DNA of 64,000 nt from Tamaricihabitans halophyticus. Its GTDB lineage: Bacteria > Actinomycetota > Actinomycetes > Mycobacteriales > Pseudonocardiaceae. The notes below the pieces were generated by a model that saw only the letters and a list, made by a program, of their open reading frames with translations, was not told the origin of the DNA and searched no databases. The DNA is taken from the NCBI RefSeq assembly GCF_004340875.1, contig NZ_SLXQ01000011.1, forward strand, positions 1 to 64,000, in the 5' to 3' direction. Of this stretch, positions 34,653 through 43,040 are shown in pieces. The number at the start of each line of letters is the position of its first letter. The first letter of the stretch is position 1. Both the position numbers and the translations under genes were made by a program.

Positions 34653-35408
34653 TTACTTCCCCTGAAACTTTGGCGCACGCTTCTCCCGAAACGCGGCAAT
34701 GCCCTCTTGGCGATCCGCACTGTGCAGAACTTCGGCTAACTGACCGCGTGCGACTCCGGCTACCTCCAGTGGGCTGCGGGAAACCGTGTCCAGCATGAGG
34801 CCCTTGAGGGCCTTCACCACCAACGGGGCACTGTCACACAGTGTCCGTGCCATCCGCTCGGCACTGGCGAGCACCTCGTCATCGGCAGTAACCCGATTGA
34901 GCATGCCCATCTGCCGCGCCTGTTCCGGCCCGATCCGCTCGCCAAGCAGCGCGAACTCCATCGCGAACTTCAGTGGCATCCTGGACGCGATACCGGTAAC
35001 CACGCCGCCGGTGAAGCCGACCTGTGCCTCCGGGTACCAGAACTGCGCGCTCTCCCCAGCGATCGCGAGATCGCAGTACAACATCAGTACGCAGCCGCCG
35101 CCGACGCAGTAGCCGTTCACCGCGGCGATCACGGGTTTGTCTACCCTTACCCCAACGTTCGGAATCGACTCCCACATCTCGCCGCGAAACGAGCCAAGAT
35201 CGGCGCCGGCGCAGAAGGCCTTGGCTCCGACGCCAGTCAGGATGGCGCAGCGATCATCGCTCGCGTTGAAGGTATGCCACGCGTTGTGCAGTCCCTCGAT
35301 GACCGCGTCGTTGATGGTGTTGAGCTGCTTGGGCCGGTTGATCGAGATCGTCGTGATGCCGTTGTTTGAGGACACCAGTACGGCGTCCTGCTCCTGCTCA
35401 TCCGCCAT
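34653..35408 (-). CDS. Enoyl-CoA hydratase/isomerase
   Basis: A 251-residue crotonase. The oxyanion-hole loops are FCAGADLG and GYCVGGGCVLMLYCDLA, and a Glu is retained at the first catalytic position (YPEAQVGFTGG), although the second Glu is not evident. It probably hydrates or eliminates at the beta carbon of an acyl-CoA made by the neighbouring transferases. It is 31 bases from the upstream CoA-transferase 2 gene. Confidence 0.9.
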   Translation of the reverse strand: MADEQEQDAVLVSSNNGITTISINRPKQLNTINDAVIEGLHNAWHTFNASDDRCAILTGVGAKAFCAGADLGSFRGEMWESIPNVGVRVDKPVIAAVNGYCVGGGCVLMLYCDLAIAGESAQFWYPEAQVGFTGGVVTGIASRMPLKFAMEFALLGERIGPEQARQMGMLNRVTADDEVLASAERMARTLCDSAPLVVKALKGLMLDTVSRSPLEVAGVARGQLAEVLHSADRQEGIAAFREKRAPKFQGK

Positions 35409-35439
35409 CGATTGTTCCCTTTCGCTCGCCTGTCCGATG

Positions 35440-36723
35440 TCACCAGCCTGTTGCGGCCTCGATGCGTGCGCCTGGTCCGCGAACGATCACGCCGTCCGTG
35501 GCGAGGCTGGTCAGCTCCTCCTCGTCGATACCCGCGAATTCGCGCAGCACCTGGTCGGTGTGCTCGCCCCAGCGCGGCGCGGGATTGCGCAGTGGCATAT
35601 GCGATCCGTCGAGCACATAGGGCAATCCGGGGTATGGATGCCGGCCGGTGCTCGGATGCTCGAGTGCCGTGTAGAACCCCGACGAACACAGAAACTCATC
35701 GCGCGCGACCATGCCCGAGTCCGCGACGGGCGCGGCCGGCACGCCCGCTTGCTGCAGTTCGCCGACCAGCGCGGAAACCTCGGTGTGCTTCGATGTCCAT
35801 TCGGACAGCGCCGAGTCCAGTTGTTCCCTCGCCCGCAGCCGCGCCGCGGTGTCAACAAGTTCCGGACTGGCGAAGCTCGCGATTCCGGTGCACCGCACCA
35901 GGTTCTGCCATTGCTGGTCAGTGCCTACCCCGATCGCGATATACGCACGCTGATCCGCAAGCGGATAGATACCGTGCGGTGCGGCGGCCGGATGCCGGTT
36001 ACCACCCCAGCCCGTTGACTCCGTGGCCGCGGAAGCGTCGAGAAACACGTCACCGATCATGGACATGTACGCTTCCACGAGGCTGGTTTCGAGGTACGCT
36101 CCTCGACCGGTGCGCCGCGCCTGGTAGTAAGCGGTCGCCACCGCGGTAGCCGAGACCAGCCCACCGACCGGATCACCGAACGCGAACCCGGTAAGCACCG
36201 GGCTTTCTCGCGCGCCAATCAGTCGCGGAGCACCGGTTGCCGCCTCGAACTGCGCACCGAAACCGGCCAGCCGCCCACGCGAGCCACCCGCACCGAACGC
36301 GGACATCTCGACCACGATGGCGTCCTCACCGCGTAACTCGACATACCGGTCGTAGCCGAGCCCGAGACGATCCATCACTCCAGCCCGAGCGTTCGACACG
36401 AGGATCTGGCAGTGCTTCGCCAGCGATTCGATGAGACGCAACCCGCGTGGCTGCTTCACGTCGATCACCACGCCCAGCTTGTCGTGGTTCTGCGTGTTGA
36501 ACCAGGCGTTGCGATTCTCCGGATCGGGCTCGGGCTCACCGTCCGGAAAGCGCTGCGCGAGATCGCTGCCGAGCGTCCGGAGGCTGTCCGGACGCTGCGG
36601 CGACTCCACCTTGATCACCGTCGCGCCGAAGCTGGCCAGCATTCTGGTCGTCATCGGTCCGGCCCACAACTGTGTCATATCGAGTACACAGACACCGTCC
36701 AGCGGCAATACCCGGCTGGTCAT
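35440..36723 (-). CDS. CaiB/BaiF family III CoA-transferase lacking the catalytic Asp (subunit 2)
   Basis: A 427-residue CaiB-type protein with the usual N-terminus (VCVLDMTQLWAGPMTTRML, VIKVESPQRPD) and C-terminal region. At the catalytic position, where Asp is normally found, it reads AGFGAQFEAATG (Gly156). Its start overlaps the stop of the shorter CaiB-type gene (ATGA), so the two probably form a heteromeric pair, as BbsEF or SmtAB do. Confidence 0.88.
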   Translation of the reverse strand: MTSRVLPLDGVCVLDMTQLWAGPMTTRMLASFGATVIKVESPQRPDSLRTLGSDLAQRFPDGEPEPDPENRNAWFNTQNHDKLGVVIDVKQPRGLRLIESLAKHCQILVSNARAGVMDRLGLGYDRYVELRGEDAIVVEMSAFGAGGSRGRLAGFGAQFEAATGAPRLIGARESPVLTGFAFGDPVGGLVSATAVATAYYQARRTGRGAYLETSLVEAYMSMIGDVFLDASAATESTGWGGNRHPAAAPHGIYPLADQRAYIAIGVGTDQQWQNLVRCTGIASFASPELVDTAARLRAREQLDSALSEWTSKHTEVSALVGELQQAGVPAAPVADSGMVARDEFLCSSGFYTALEHPSTGRHPYPGLPYVLDGSHMPLRNPAPRWGEHTDQVLREFAGIDEEELTSLATDGVIVRGPGARIEAATGW

Positions 36724-37703
36724 GGTCGCCTCCCATCAATGAGAAAACCGGGGCGCGGCGCGCGCCCGCGCCGGCCATCCGGCAGCTCGACGCACTCCCA
36801 CAGATCCCGTGCGGCGAACTCCGCATCGGCCAGGACAGTCGCCGTCTCGGGGATCTCCGCCACGGCCACATTGGTCTGATGTCCGAGATCCATGGCTTCC
36901 GCGACGGTCAGCACTCGCACCCTGCGTTCCAGATACCCTTGCAGCAATCGGCTGTTCTGCACCCGCGATCCGTTCGCCACGTAGCGGGTCTCATCGGTTG
37001 GCCGGTACTCACCGAGAAAGTCCGCGACATGCCGCCATGGCCCGCCGGCGTAGATCGCGACCCAACCATCGACACAGGCGAGCACGTGCCGGGAACCGGT
37101 CTGCCCGATAGGGTCCGTATTGCCGTTGTACTCCCACTGTGTGGTGTGGCACGGCAGCATCGACGCGACCGTTTCCAGCAGGGAGACCGTCACATCCGGT
37201 GCGTCCGATACCGCTCGCTGGTTCGCCGCGAGCCGCATGGTGAGTCCGAAATAGAGGTACATTCCAGCAAGAAACTGGAAGCGATGACCAAAACCGTACA
37301 GCGGTTGACCATCCGGCGACGTGGTGAAATCCGTCGCGCCGCCAAGGCAGGCAAGAACGAGCTCGTTCACGGACCAGTTCGCCCGTACCCCTGGATCCGG
37401 TCCGAACGGCAACACCTCGCCGCGAAGCGAGTAGTGGCTAGGCGACCTAGCCCAGTCGGTCGTATGGTCACCGAGCAGAACCACGGGGCCGGACGCGGCG
37501 AGATCGTCCCGTGACGCTCGCTCCTTTCCGTCATCGAGGTAGGCCTCGGTGGCCGGGACACCAGTGGAGCGGCGCTGCCCGGCCAGAATCGACACCGTGG
37601 CACCGAACTTCTGGAACAGCCGGCCGCAGTAGCGCAGCGCGGGTTCATCGCCGCATTCCACCACCTGAACATCACCGAGCGGTCGCGATCGCATAGCCGT
37701 CAC
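36720..37703 (-). CDS. Short CaiB/BaiF-type CoA-transferase subunit, divergent
   Basis: A 327-residue CaiB-like protein, shorter than the usual 380-430. LGDVQVVECGDEPALRYCGRL matches the family start, and NELVLACLGGATDFTT aligns with the active-site helix, again without the aspartate. It is very likely the partner of the gene coupled to it. Together with that partner it may bind CoA without forming the usual aspartyl-CoA thioester, or it may only be structural. It lies 13 bases from the binding-protein gene. Confidence 0.75.
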   Translation of the reverse strand: MTAMRSRPLGDVQVVECGDEPALRYCGRLFQKFGATVSILAGQRRSTGVPATEAYLDDGKERASRDDLAASGPVVLLGDHTTDWARSPSHYSLRGEVLPFGPDPGVRANWSVNELVLACLGGATDFTTSPDGQPLYGFGHRFQFLAGMYLYFGLTMRLAANQRAVSDAPDVTVSLLETVASMLPCHTTQWEYNGNTDPIGQTGSRHVLACVDGWVAIYAGGPWRHVADFLGEYRPTDETRYVANGSRVQNSRLLQGYLERRVRVLTVAEAMDLGHQTNVAVAEIPETATVLADAEFAARDLWECVELPDGRRGRAPRPGFLIDGRRP

Positions 37704-37716
37704 GCGCCTTTCGTTG

Positions 37717-38802
37717 TCAGTTAGGATTCTTCGCCATCTCGATGATCGCGTCGCGATCGAAATCGTTCATCTGATCAGCCAGCCTCAGGTCAACCACGGT
37801 CGAGGTGTCCACCGAGGTCTCGAGTAACCCGCCATCCACGTAGGAATCCGCTGTTGCCTGAACATCTTCTGGGGGCACGTAGCCAAGCTGGCCATCCTCG
37901 CCGGGATCACTCATCTCCGCGGCGCGGGCCCGCAGCACCTCGACCGCACGGTCCACATTCTCCTGGTCCGCTTGCTCGGGGAACTGCTTCCAGTGCAATC
38001 TGGTGGCTTCTCGCGGATTCTCCTGCGAGAACACAATTCCCTCGTTCACCGCTTTGCCGAAGGCGGCCACCAGCTCCGGGTGCTTCTCCAAATCGTCTCG
38101 CCGTACCACGAATCCCGCCGACGCTGGCGATTCCGTCATCTCGGCAGGCAGGTACCGCAGGCCCGATCCCAGGATGTCCCCGACGACCTCCTTCGGCCCA
38201 GTATAGGTGGCGTACGCGTCAATCTTCCCGGTCTGCAACGCATCGGCAGCTGTGGCACCACTGCCAACGTTGAGCCAGGACACATCGGACGACGGGTCCA
38301 TCCCCGCTCGGTCGGTAATCGCCTGCCCGTAGAGATACGCCGCCGCCGCGAGGTCTTGCGCGCCGATCGACTTACCTTTCAGTTCGGTGACGTCCTGATA
38401 CGGGCTGTCCGAGGGCACGGCGATGCCGTAGCGCTGGCGGTCGGTCACGTAGAAGATCACCAACTGGTCGTCCTGCTGTGCCGCGAACAACAGGGATGTC
38501 ATGCCGCCGAAGGCCACGAACGCCTCGCCGGTGGACACCGCGATCGCGCACTGGGTCGCGCCCTTGACCGCGAGCACGTCGACGTCCAGCCCTTTCTCGG
38601 CATAGAACCCTTTCTGGATGGGCACCGACGCGTACGGAGCGGTGGACGTGGACAGGGCCGGGTCGGCAACGCAGAAGGTCACCGGCGATTGGCCATTCGG
38701 GTTCAACGTCGCCGCACTGCTGGCACAACCGGCCGCCAGCATGGTCACCGCGGCAGCGACCGCCAGCCGGAATCGCCGGCGTGGAGCACGTATTGCCATC
38801 AT
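37717..38802 (-). CDS. ABC transporter substrate-binding lipoprotein, NMT1/SsuA type
   Basis: A 361-residue lipoprotein with signal and lipobox (MLAAGC, Cys26), then an NMT1/SsuA-like binding domain (KGFYAEKGLDVDV, GKSIGAQD). This class binds sulfonates, taurine, nitrate, thiamine precursors or carboxylates. Genes for the permease and ATPase precede it. Two adjacent ATG codons (38802, 38799) are possible starts. Confidence 0.88.
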   Translation of the reverse strand: MMAIRAPRRRFRLAVAAAVTMLAAGCASSAATLNPNGQSPVTFCVADPALSTSTAPYASVPIQKGFYAEKGLDVDVLAVKGATQCAIAVSTGEAFVAFGGMTSLLFAAQQDDQLVIFYVTDRQRYGIAVPSDSPYQDVTELKGKSIGAQDLAAAAYLYGQAITDRAGMDPSSDVSWLNVGSGATAADALQTGKIDAYATYTGPKEVVGDILGSGLRYLPAEMTESPASAGFVVRRDDLEKHPELVAAFGKAVNEGIVFSQENPREATRLHWKQFPEQADQENVDRAVEVLRARAAEMSDPGEDGQLGYVPPEDVQATADSYVDGGLLETSVDTSTVVDLRLADQMNDFDRDAIIEMAKNPN

Positions 38803-38815
38803 CGCAGCACCCGCC

Positions 38816-39649
38816 TTACCTGCTGAACTTGGTGAATCGGGATTCCACGAACTTCACGATGAAGAACAGTCCGAGACCGATCGCGGCAAGGATGATCAGC
38901 ACCGCGAACACGCCAGCAATGTCGCCGAGGAAAGCCTTCTGCTGGATGATGTAGCCGAGACCCTCCTGCGCACCAACGAACTCACCGACAATCACGCCAA
39001 GCAGCGCGTTGACGGCAGCGACGTTCAGCGCGGGGAAGATATAGGTGACCGCGTTCGGCACGAGCAGGTATCGCAGTTGCTTTCGCCAGCCGGCACGCAA
39101 CGAGCGCATCAGGTCAAGCTCATCCTTGTCGACCTCGGTGAACCCGGCGACGGTGTTGGTGAAGATCGGGAAGAACGCGAGCAACGCGCCGATCGCGATC
39201 TTGGGCGCGAGACCATAGCCGAGCCAGGTGACTAGCAGCGGCGCGATCGCGATCTTGGGGAAGGTCTGGATCGCTATCACGTACGGGTAAAACGTTTTGC
39301 GCACCAACGGAAGGAACGCGAACAACGAACCAATCACCAAAGCCGCCACCAGACCGATCGCGAACGCCGCGAGCGTCTCGATCAACGTCACCTGGATATG
39401 CGGCCACCACTCGCCACCAAACAGGCCACGGCCCAATGACGCGACAGTGTTACCTGGCGAAGGCAGCACCAAGCGGGAAGCAAACCGCGCCGCGTAGGCG
39501 ATCTGCCAGACGACGACCACCAGGACAAGTACCGCGGCGGCCAGCACAACGGGCGCCCATCGGCTGCGCGCCCACCATCGATTCCGCTGGTTCGCCCCCA
39601 CTTTCCCGAGCGCGGCCGTTTCCACCTTCTCTTCCTGCTGTAGACTCAT
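38816..39649 (-). CDS. ABC transporter permease, SsuC/TauC type
   Basis: A 277-residue BPD_transp_1 permease with about six membrane helices. The coupling loop LMRSLRAGWRKQLRYLLVPN is the EAA-type signature, and RLVLPSPGNTV at the first loop is typical of SsuC/TauC. Its ATG overlaps the ATPase stop (39646-39649). It forms the importer with its two neighbours. Confidence 0.92.
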   Translation of the reverse strand: MSLQQEEKVETAALGKVGANQRNRWWARSRWAPVVLAAAVLVLVVVVWQIAYAARFASRLVLPSPGNTVASLGRGLFGGEWWPHIQVTLIETLAAFAIGLVAALVIGSLFAFLPLVRKTFYPYVIAIQTFPKIAIAPLLVTWLGYGLAPKIAIGALLAFFPIFTNTVAGFTEVDKDELDLMRSLRAGWRKQLRYLLVPNAVTYIFPALNVAAVNALLGVIVGEFVGAQEGLGYIIQQKAFLGDIAGVFAVLIILAAIGLGLFFIVKFVESRFTKFSR

Positions 39650-40440
39650 GGCGCCACAACCTCACGCGCGGACGATTCGGAGGCGAGATCGAAAGTTTCC
39701 CGAATACGGGCCACAAGGTCGAAGAACTCTTTTGACTTACGCAGTTCAGCGCCACGGGGCCGCGGGAACGGGACAGTGATCTCGTCGATGATCCGGCCGG
39801 GCCGCGCTCCCATCACCGCGATCCGGTCCGACATGAACACCGACTCGGCGATGCTGTGCGTAACGAACAGCACTGTCTTTGGTTCGCGTTGCCACAGCTC
39901 GATGAACTCCTCGTTCAGTGTCTCCCTGGTGAACTCGTCGAGCGCACCGAATGGCTCATCCATGAGTAGCACATCGGGATGCGAGACCAGTGACCGAGCG
40001 ATGGCGGCTCGTTGCTGCATGCCACCGGATAGTTCACTGGGGTAGGCGTTGGCGAAGTCTGAGAGTTTCACCAGCGCGAGCAGTTCCTTGGCGTACTCGA
40101 CCGCCTCCTTCGGCCGCGACCCCGCGACGTCCAGTGGCAGCAGTACGTTGTCCTGGATGCTGCGCCAGCGCAGTAGTGTGGGTTTCTGAAACACGAAGCT
40201 GACCGAGTCGCTTGGTTCCACTATCTCGTGACCATCCAACCAGGCGCTGCCACCGCTCGGTGGCAGCAATCCCGCAACGATCTTGAGCAGCGTAGATTTC
40301 CCGCACCCGCTCGGGCCGAGCAGGCTGATGAATTCGCCAGGCTCCACCGCCAGGTCTACCGCCGACAGCGCGTCAACGGTCTCCTGTTGCCTCGTTACGA
40401 ATTTCTTGCTCACGCCACGCAGGTACACGCCCTTTTCCAC
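39646..40440 (-). CDS. ABC transporter ATP-binding protein, SsuB/TauB type
   Basis: A 264-residue ATPase. Walker A GPSGCGKST is at 42-50, the signature LSGG at 137-140, Walker B LLMDEP at 158-163, and the switch VTHSIAES is present. The FQKPTLLRWRSIQDNV Q-loop is typical of the sulfonate/nitrate class. It is the first gene of the eleven-gene operon. The GTG start at 40440 follows a perfect AAAGGAG. Confidence 0.94.
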   Translation of the reverse strand: MEKGVYLRGVSKKFVTRQQETVDALSAVDLAVEPGEFISLLGPSGCGKSTLLKIVAGLLPPSGGSAWLDGHEIVEPSDSVSFVFQKPTLLRWRSIQDNVLLPLDVAGSRPKEAVEYAKELLALVKLSDFANAYPSELSGGMQQRAAIARSLVSHPDVLLMDEPFGALDEFTRETLNEEFIELWQREPKTVLFVTHSIAESVFMSDRIAVMGARPGRIIDEITVPFPRPRGAELRKSKEFFDLVARIRETFDLASESSAREVVAP

Positions 40441-40468
40441 AGTTTCTCCTTTGAAAAAGCCGGGCTAG

Positions 40469-40479
40469 TCCATAGTGGA
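40469..40479. promoter_or_regulatory. TCCA-N3-TGGA inverted repeat ahead of the ABC ATPase gene
   Basis: TCCATAGTGGA is extended to GTCCA-TAG-TGGAC (40468-40480). It lies about 30 bases upstream of the operon's first start codon. A second site of the same form lies upstream of the IclR gene. A candidate IclR operator by position only. Confidence 0.4.
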
Positions 40480-40523
40480 CCTGTGGCACGACACATAATC
40501 GTGTCTCCGGGGTTTGCCTTCAG

Positions 40524-41303
40524 TTAACTGATGCGCGGCAGATCACGTTCGGCGAGCTCGTTCCGCAGTGCGCCGAGCAACTTGTCGAAGTTGTCCATAA
40601 TCCGCTGCACCGGGCCGGAGAAGCCCAGTGCCGCGACAACGTCCTGCAGTGGAGAACACACCGGTATCGCGATACCGCCGACTTGAGCGCGCCATTCGCC
40701 GCGGTTTACGGCGTACCCGCGCTCCCGAATATCATCGAGTTCCGCTCGCAGCTTGCCAGGGTCAGTAATCGTGTTTGGACTGAACGCGGCGATCGGGGTT
40801 TCGAGGACCCGCTCCCGTTCGGCTTCCGGTTGATAGGCGAGCAACACCTTCCCGGTAGCCACGCAGTAAGCCGGAGCCCTGCCGCCGAGCACCGTGTAGG
40901 CCCTGATCGGTTCCGAACCATCTGCCTTATCGATATAGACGACCGATCCAGCCTCGTAGATCGTGAGGTGCACCGTCTCGCCGTAGGTTTCCGCGAGCTT
41001 GTTCACGGCCGGAGACAACATATCCCGCAGGTCCGTGATCTCGAATGACTGCGCGGCCAACGCCCACAAGCGCGAGGTTAGCGCGTAGGTGTCGGTCGTG
41101 GGATCCCGCTCGGCCCAGCCCGCCTCCACGAGCGTACGCAACAGCCGGTAGGTGGTCTGCCGGTTCAGCCCGACGGCCCCAGCCAGCTCCCGCACTCCCC
41201 GCCGCTGACCACTCAGCTCCTCGATTACCCGCAGTCCATTGCTGAACGTGGACAGTACGGGTTGATCGCCGCCGGAGGTCGAGGAAACATAGGACTCGGC
41301 CAT
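40524..41303 (-). CDS. IclR-family transcriptional regulator
   Basis: A 259-residue regulator with an N-terminal winged helix-turn-helix (about 15-75, LAGAVGLNRQTTYRLLRTLV) and a C-terminal effector domain (ATGKVLLAY, GGIAIPV). It lies directly upstream of the sulfur-CoA operon on the same strand, 83 bases away, and is the likely local regulator. The effector is unknown. Confidence 0.92.
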   Translation of the reverse strand: MAESYVSSTSGGDQPVLSTFSNGLRVIEELSGQRRGVRELAGAVGLNRQTTYRLLRTLVEAGWAERDPTTDTYALTSRLWALAAQSFEITDLRDMLSPAVNKLAETYGETVHLTIYEAGSVVYIDKADGSEPIRAYTVLGGRAPAYCVATGKVLLAYQPEAERERVLETPIAAFSPNTITDPGKLRAELDDIRERGYAVNRGEWRAQVGGIAIPVCSPLQDVVAALGFSGPVQRIMDNFDKLLGALRNELAERDLPRIS

Positions 41304-41435
41304 GTCATCACATTCTGATCAGGGTTAACCATCTTCTGAATAGCCACCTTCGGCCAGGTCCCGGGACTTTGTCAACCCTCGGTTCACTGAACCCGCTCGC
41401 GTCCAAGGTGTGGAACAGAAAGCTATCCCAAATGC

Positions 41436-41446
41436 TCCACAATGGA
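41436..41446. promoter_or_regulatory. TCCA-N3-TGGA inverted repeat upstream of the IclR gene
   Basis: TCCACAATGGA lies about 130 bases upstream of the IclR start. A looser TCCA-N5-TGGA lies at 41402-41414. Possible autoregulatory site. The interval 41304-41516 holds no gene. Confidence 0.35.
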
Positions 41447-41516
41447 CTATTTGCGCTCGGTGTCACGGCGTCAACACGTCGCACGCGCACGGCGCGACTA
41501 GTTCGGCACGGCGCAC

Positions 41517-42920
41517 TCACGACCGGGTAGTCGGATTCTCGATTCCCGCCCGCGCCTCGACGGGTTCAGCATGCTCGCCGGCCTCGACGGAAGCTGCTTT
41601 CTCGCCACGCGGGCGAAGCAAGAAGGTCAGCAGAAACCCACAGGCATACACCGCCGCGATAATCCAGAACACGCCAACAACTCCAAGCCCGCCAAGGAAC
41701 AGCAGCGGGATCAGCGGGCCCACGGCTTGCGCGGCTCCTGCGCCCAGGTTGAGTATGGCGATCGCCGCTGCCTTGTTCTCCTTGGCGAGCAGTGGCACGA
41801 TCGCGCTCAGGGGCACGAACGCGGCAAGCGTGAATCCGTAGCAGCACACCGCGATGAGCATCACCGGATAACTCGGTCCTGCCCAAAGCGCGGCATACAG
41901 GATGAGCAACACGGTGACCGCTGTGCCGCCACACCCGACCCACCGCACCACCCAGACCCGGCCGAACCAATCACCAAGGTAGCCGTTGATCACGTTCCCG
42001 ATGATGTTGGCCAACTGCATCGTTCCCCAGACATACTGCCAACCGCCGACCGTGAAGCCGACCTGTTCCACCATGTACACCGGGAGAAAAACGGCGAACG
42101 CGTACACCGCGACCGAGTTGACCAATCGCACTGCCCCACCTGCGGCCACTCGTGGCCGGTGCACGACAATCGTGATCGCCGTGCACGCCTGGCGAATCTT
42201 CTGCCCTGTGCTCCCCGCCGCGCGGGGGACGTCCTTGATCAGCAGGATGGTGAGGCCGCCAGCCACGGCGAAGAACAATGAGGTCCACAGGGTGTTGAGC
42301 ATGCCGAAGATGGGGATACCGAAGCCGGCCCAGTATGCCCCCAAGACACCCATACCCGCGGAACTGAAGAACCAGTACCAACCGACCGCGCGCCCGAGTC
42401 TGCCTTCCGGGGTTGCCAGTGTTACCCAGGTCAGGAAGCCGAACGCGAACAAAGGGTAGGCAAGCCCACGAATCGTGTACGTGATGAGCCCTAGAACGAA
42501 ATTCGAGAAAATAATCCCGAAGACGATGAACAGCACCTGAAAGGTAATCCATCCGACGATTCCGAACACCATGATCCGGCGCGGCCCCCACCCCGCGCTC
42601 AGCGCGCCTGCCAACCAGGCGGCGATCGCGACCGTGACGCCGTACGCGGTCAGTACCGTGCCTACCTCGGGCTGGGAATAGCCGTAACTGATCAGGAGAT
42701 TCGCCAGATAAGCGTTATCCAGGCCGTCACCGACCATGAACAGCGTCAGACCAAGGAACCCCCACGCGAGCTTCGGTTCGATACCCTGCCTGCTGAGCAG
42801 TCCGGCAAGCCGCCCAGTACCGTGATCTGCTGTGCCTCTTTGCACCTCGGCCACCTCCGGGGTCATAGTCGACCCGACTTCGAAATGCGATCCGCGTGGA
42901 ATGACTGAACTTTTGTGCAT
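41517..42920 (-). CDS. MFS permease, RbtT/DalT/CsbX polyol type
   Basis: A 467-residue major facilitator with about 12 membrane helices. Segments such as FMVGDGLDNAYLANLLISYG, WGPRRIMVFG, TYTIRGLAYPLFAF and GRAVGWYWFF match the ribitol/arabitol/CsbX permease group. It probably imports a polyol or sugar acid used by the genes upstream. The ATG at 42920 has no good ribosome binding site; an in-frame ATG at 42866 would remove 18 residues and is equally plausible. The C-terminal tail (about 435-467) is hydrophilic. Confidence 0.85.
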   Translation of the reverse strand: MHKSSVIPRGSHFEVGSTMTPEVAEVQRGTADHGTGRLAGLLSRQGIEPKLAWGFLGLTLFMVGDGLDNAYLANLLISYGYSQPEVGTVLTAYGVTVAIAAWLAGALSAGWGPRRIMVFGIVGWITFQVLFIVFGIIFSNFVLGLITYTIRGLAYPLFAFGFLTWVTLATPEGRLGRAVGWYWFFSSAGMGVLGAYWAGFGIPIFGMLNTLWTSLFFAVAGGLTILLIKDVPRAAGSTGQKIRQACTAITIVVHRPRVAAGGAVRLVNSVAVYAFAVFLPVYMVEQVGFTVGGWQYVWGTMQLANIIGNVINGYLGDWFGRVWVVRWVGCGGTAVTVLLILYAALWAGPSYPVMLIAVCCYGFTLAAFVPLSAIVPLLAKENKAAAIAILNLGAGAAQAVGPLIPLLFLGGLGVVGVFWIIAAVYACGFLLTFLLRPRGEKAASVEAGEHAEPVEARAGIENPTTRS

Positions 42921-43040
42921 TTCGAATTTCGGGGATTAGGTCATGCTATCCAGGTGATCGGCGAAATCAATACGAACATTTGTGCGCGGCCAAGTTCGGC
43001 AACTTCAGAAATTAACCCGGGCAAATCGGGACCGTGCTGC

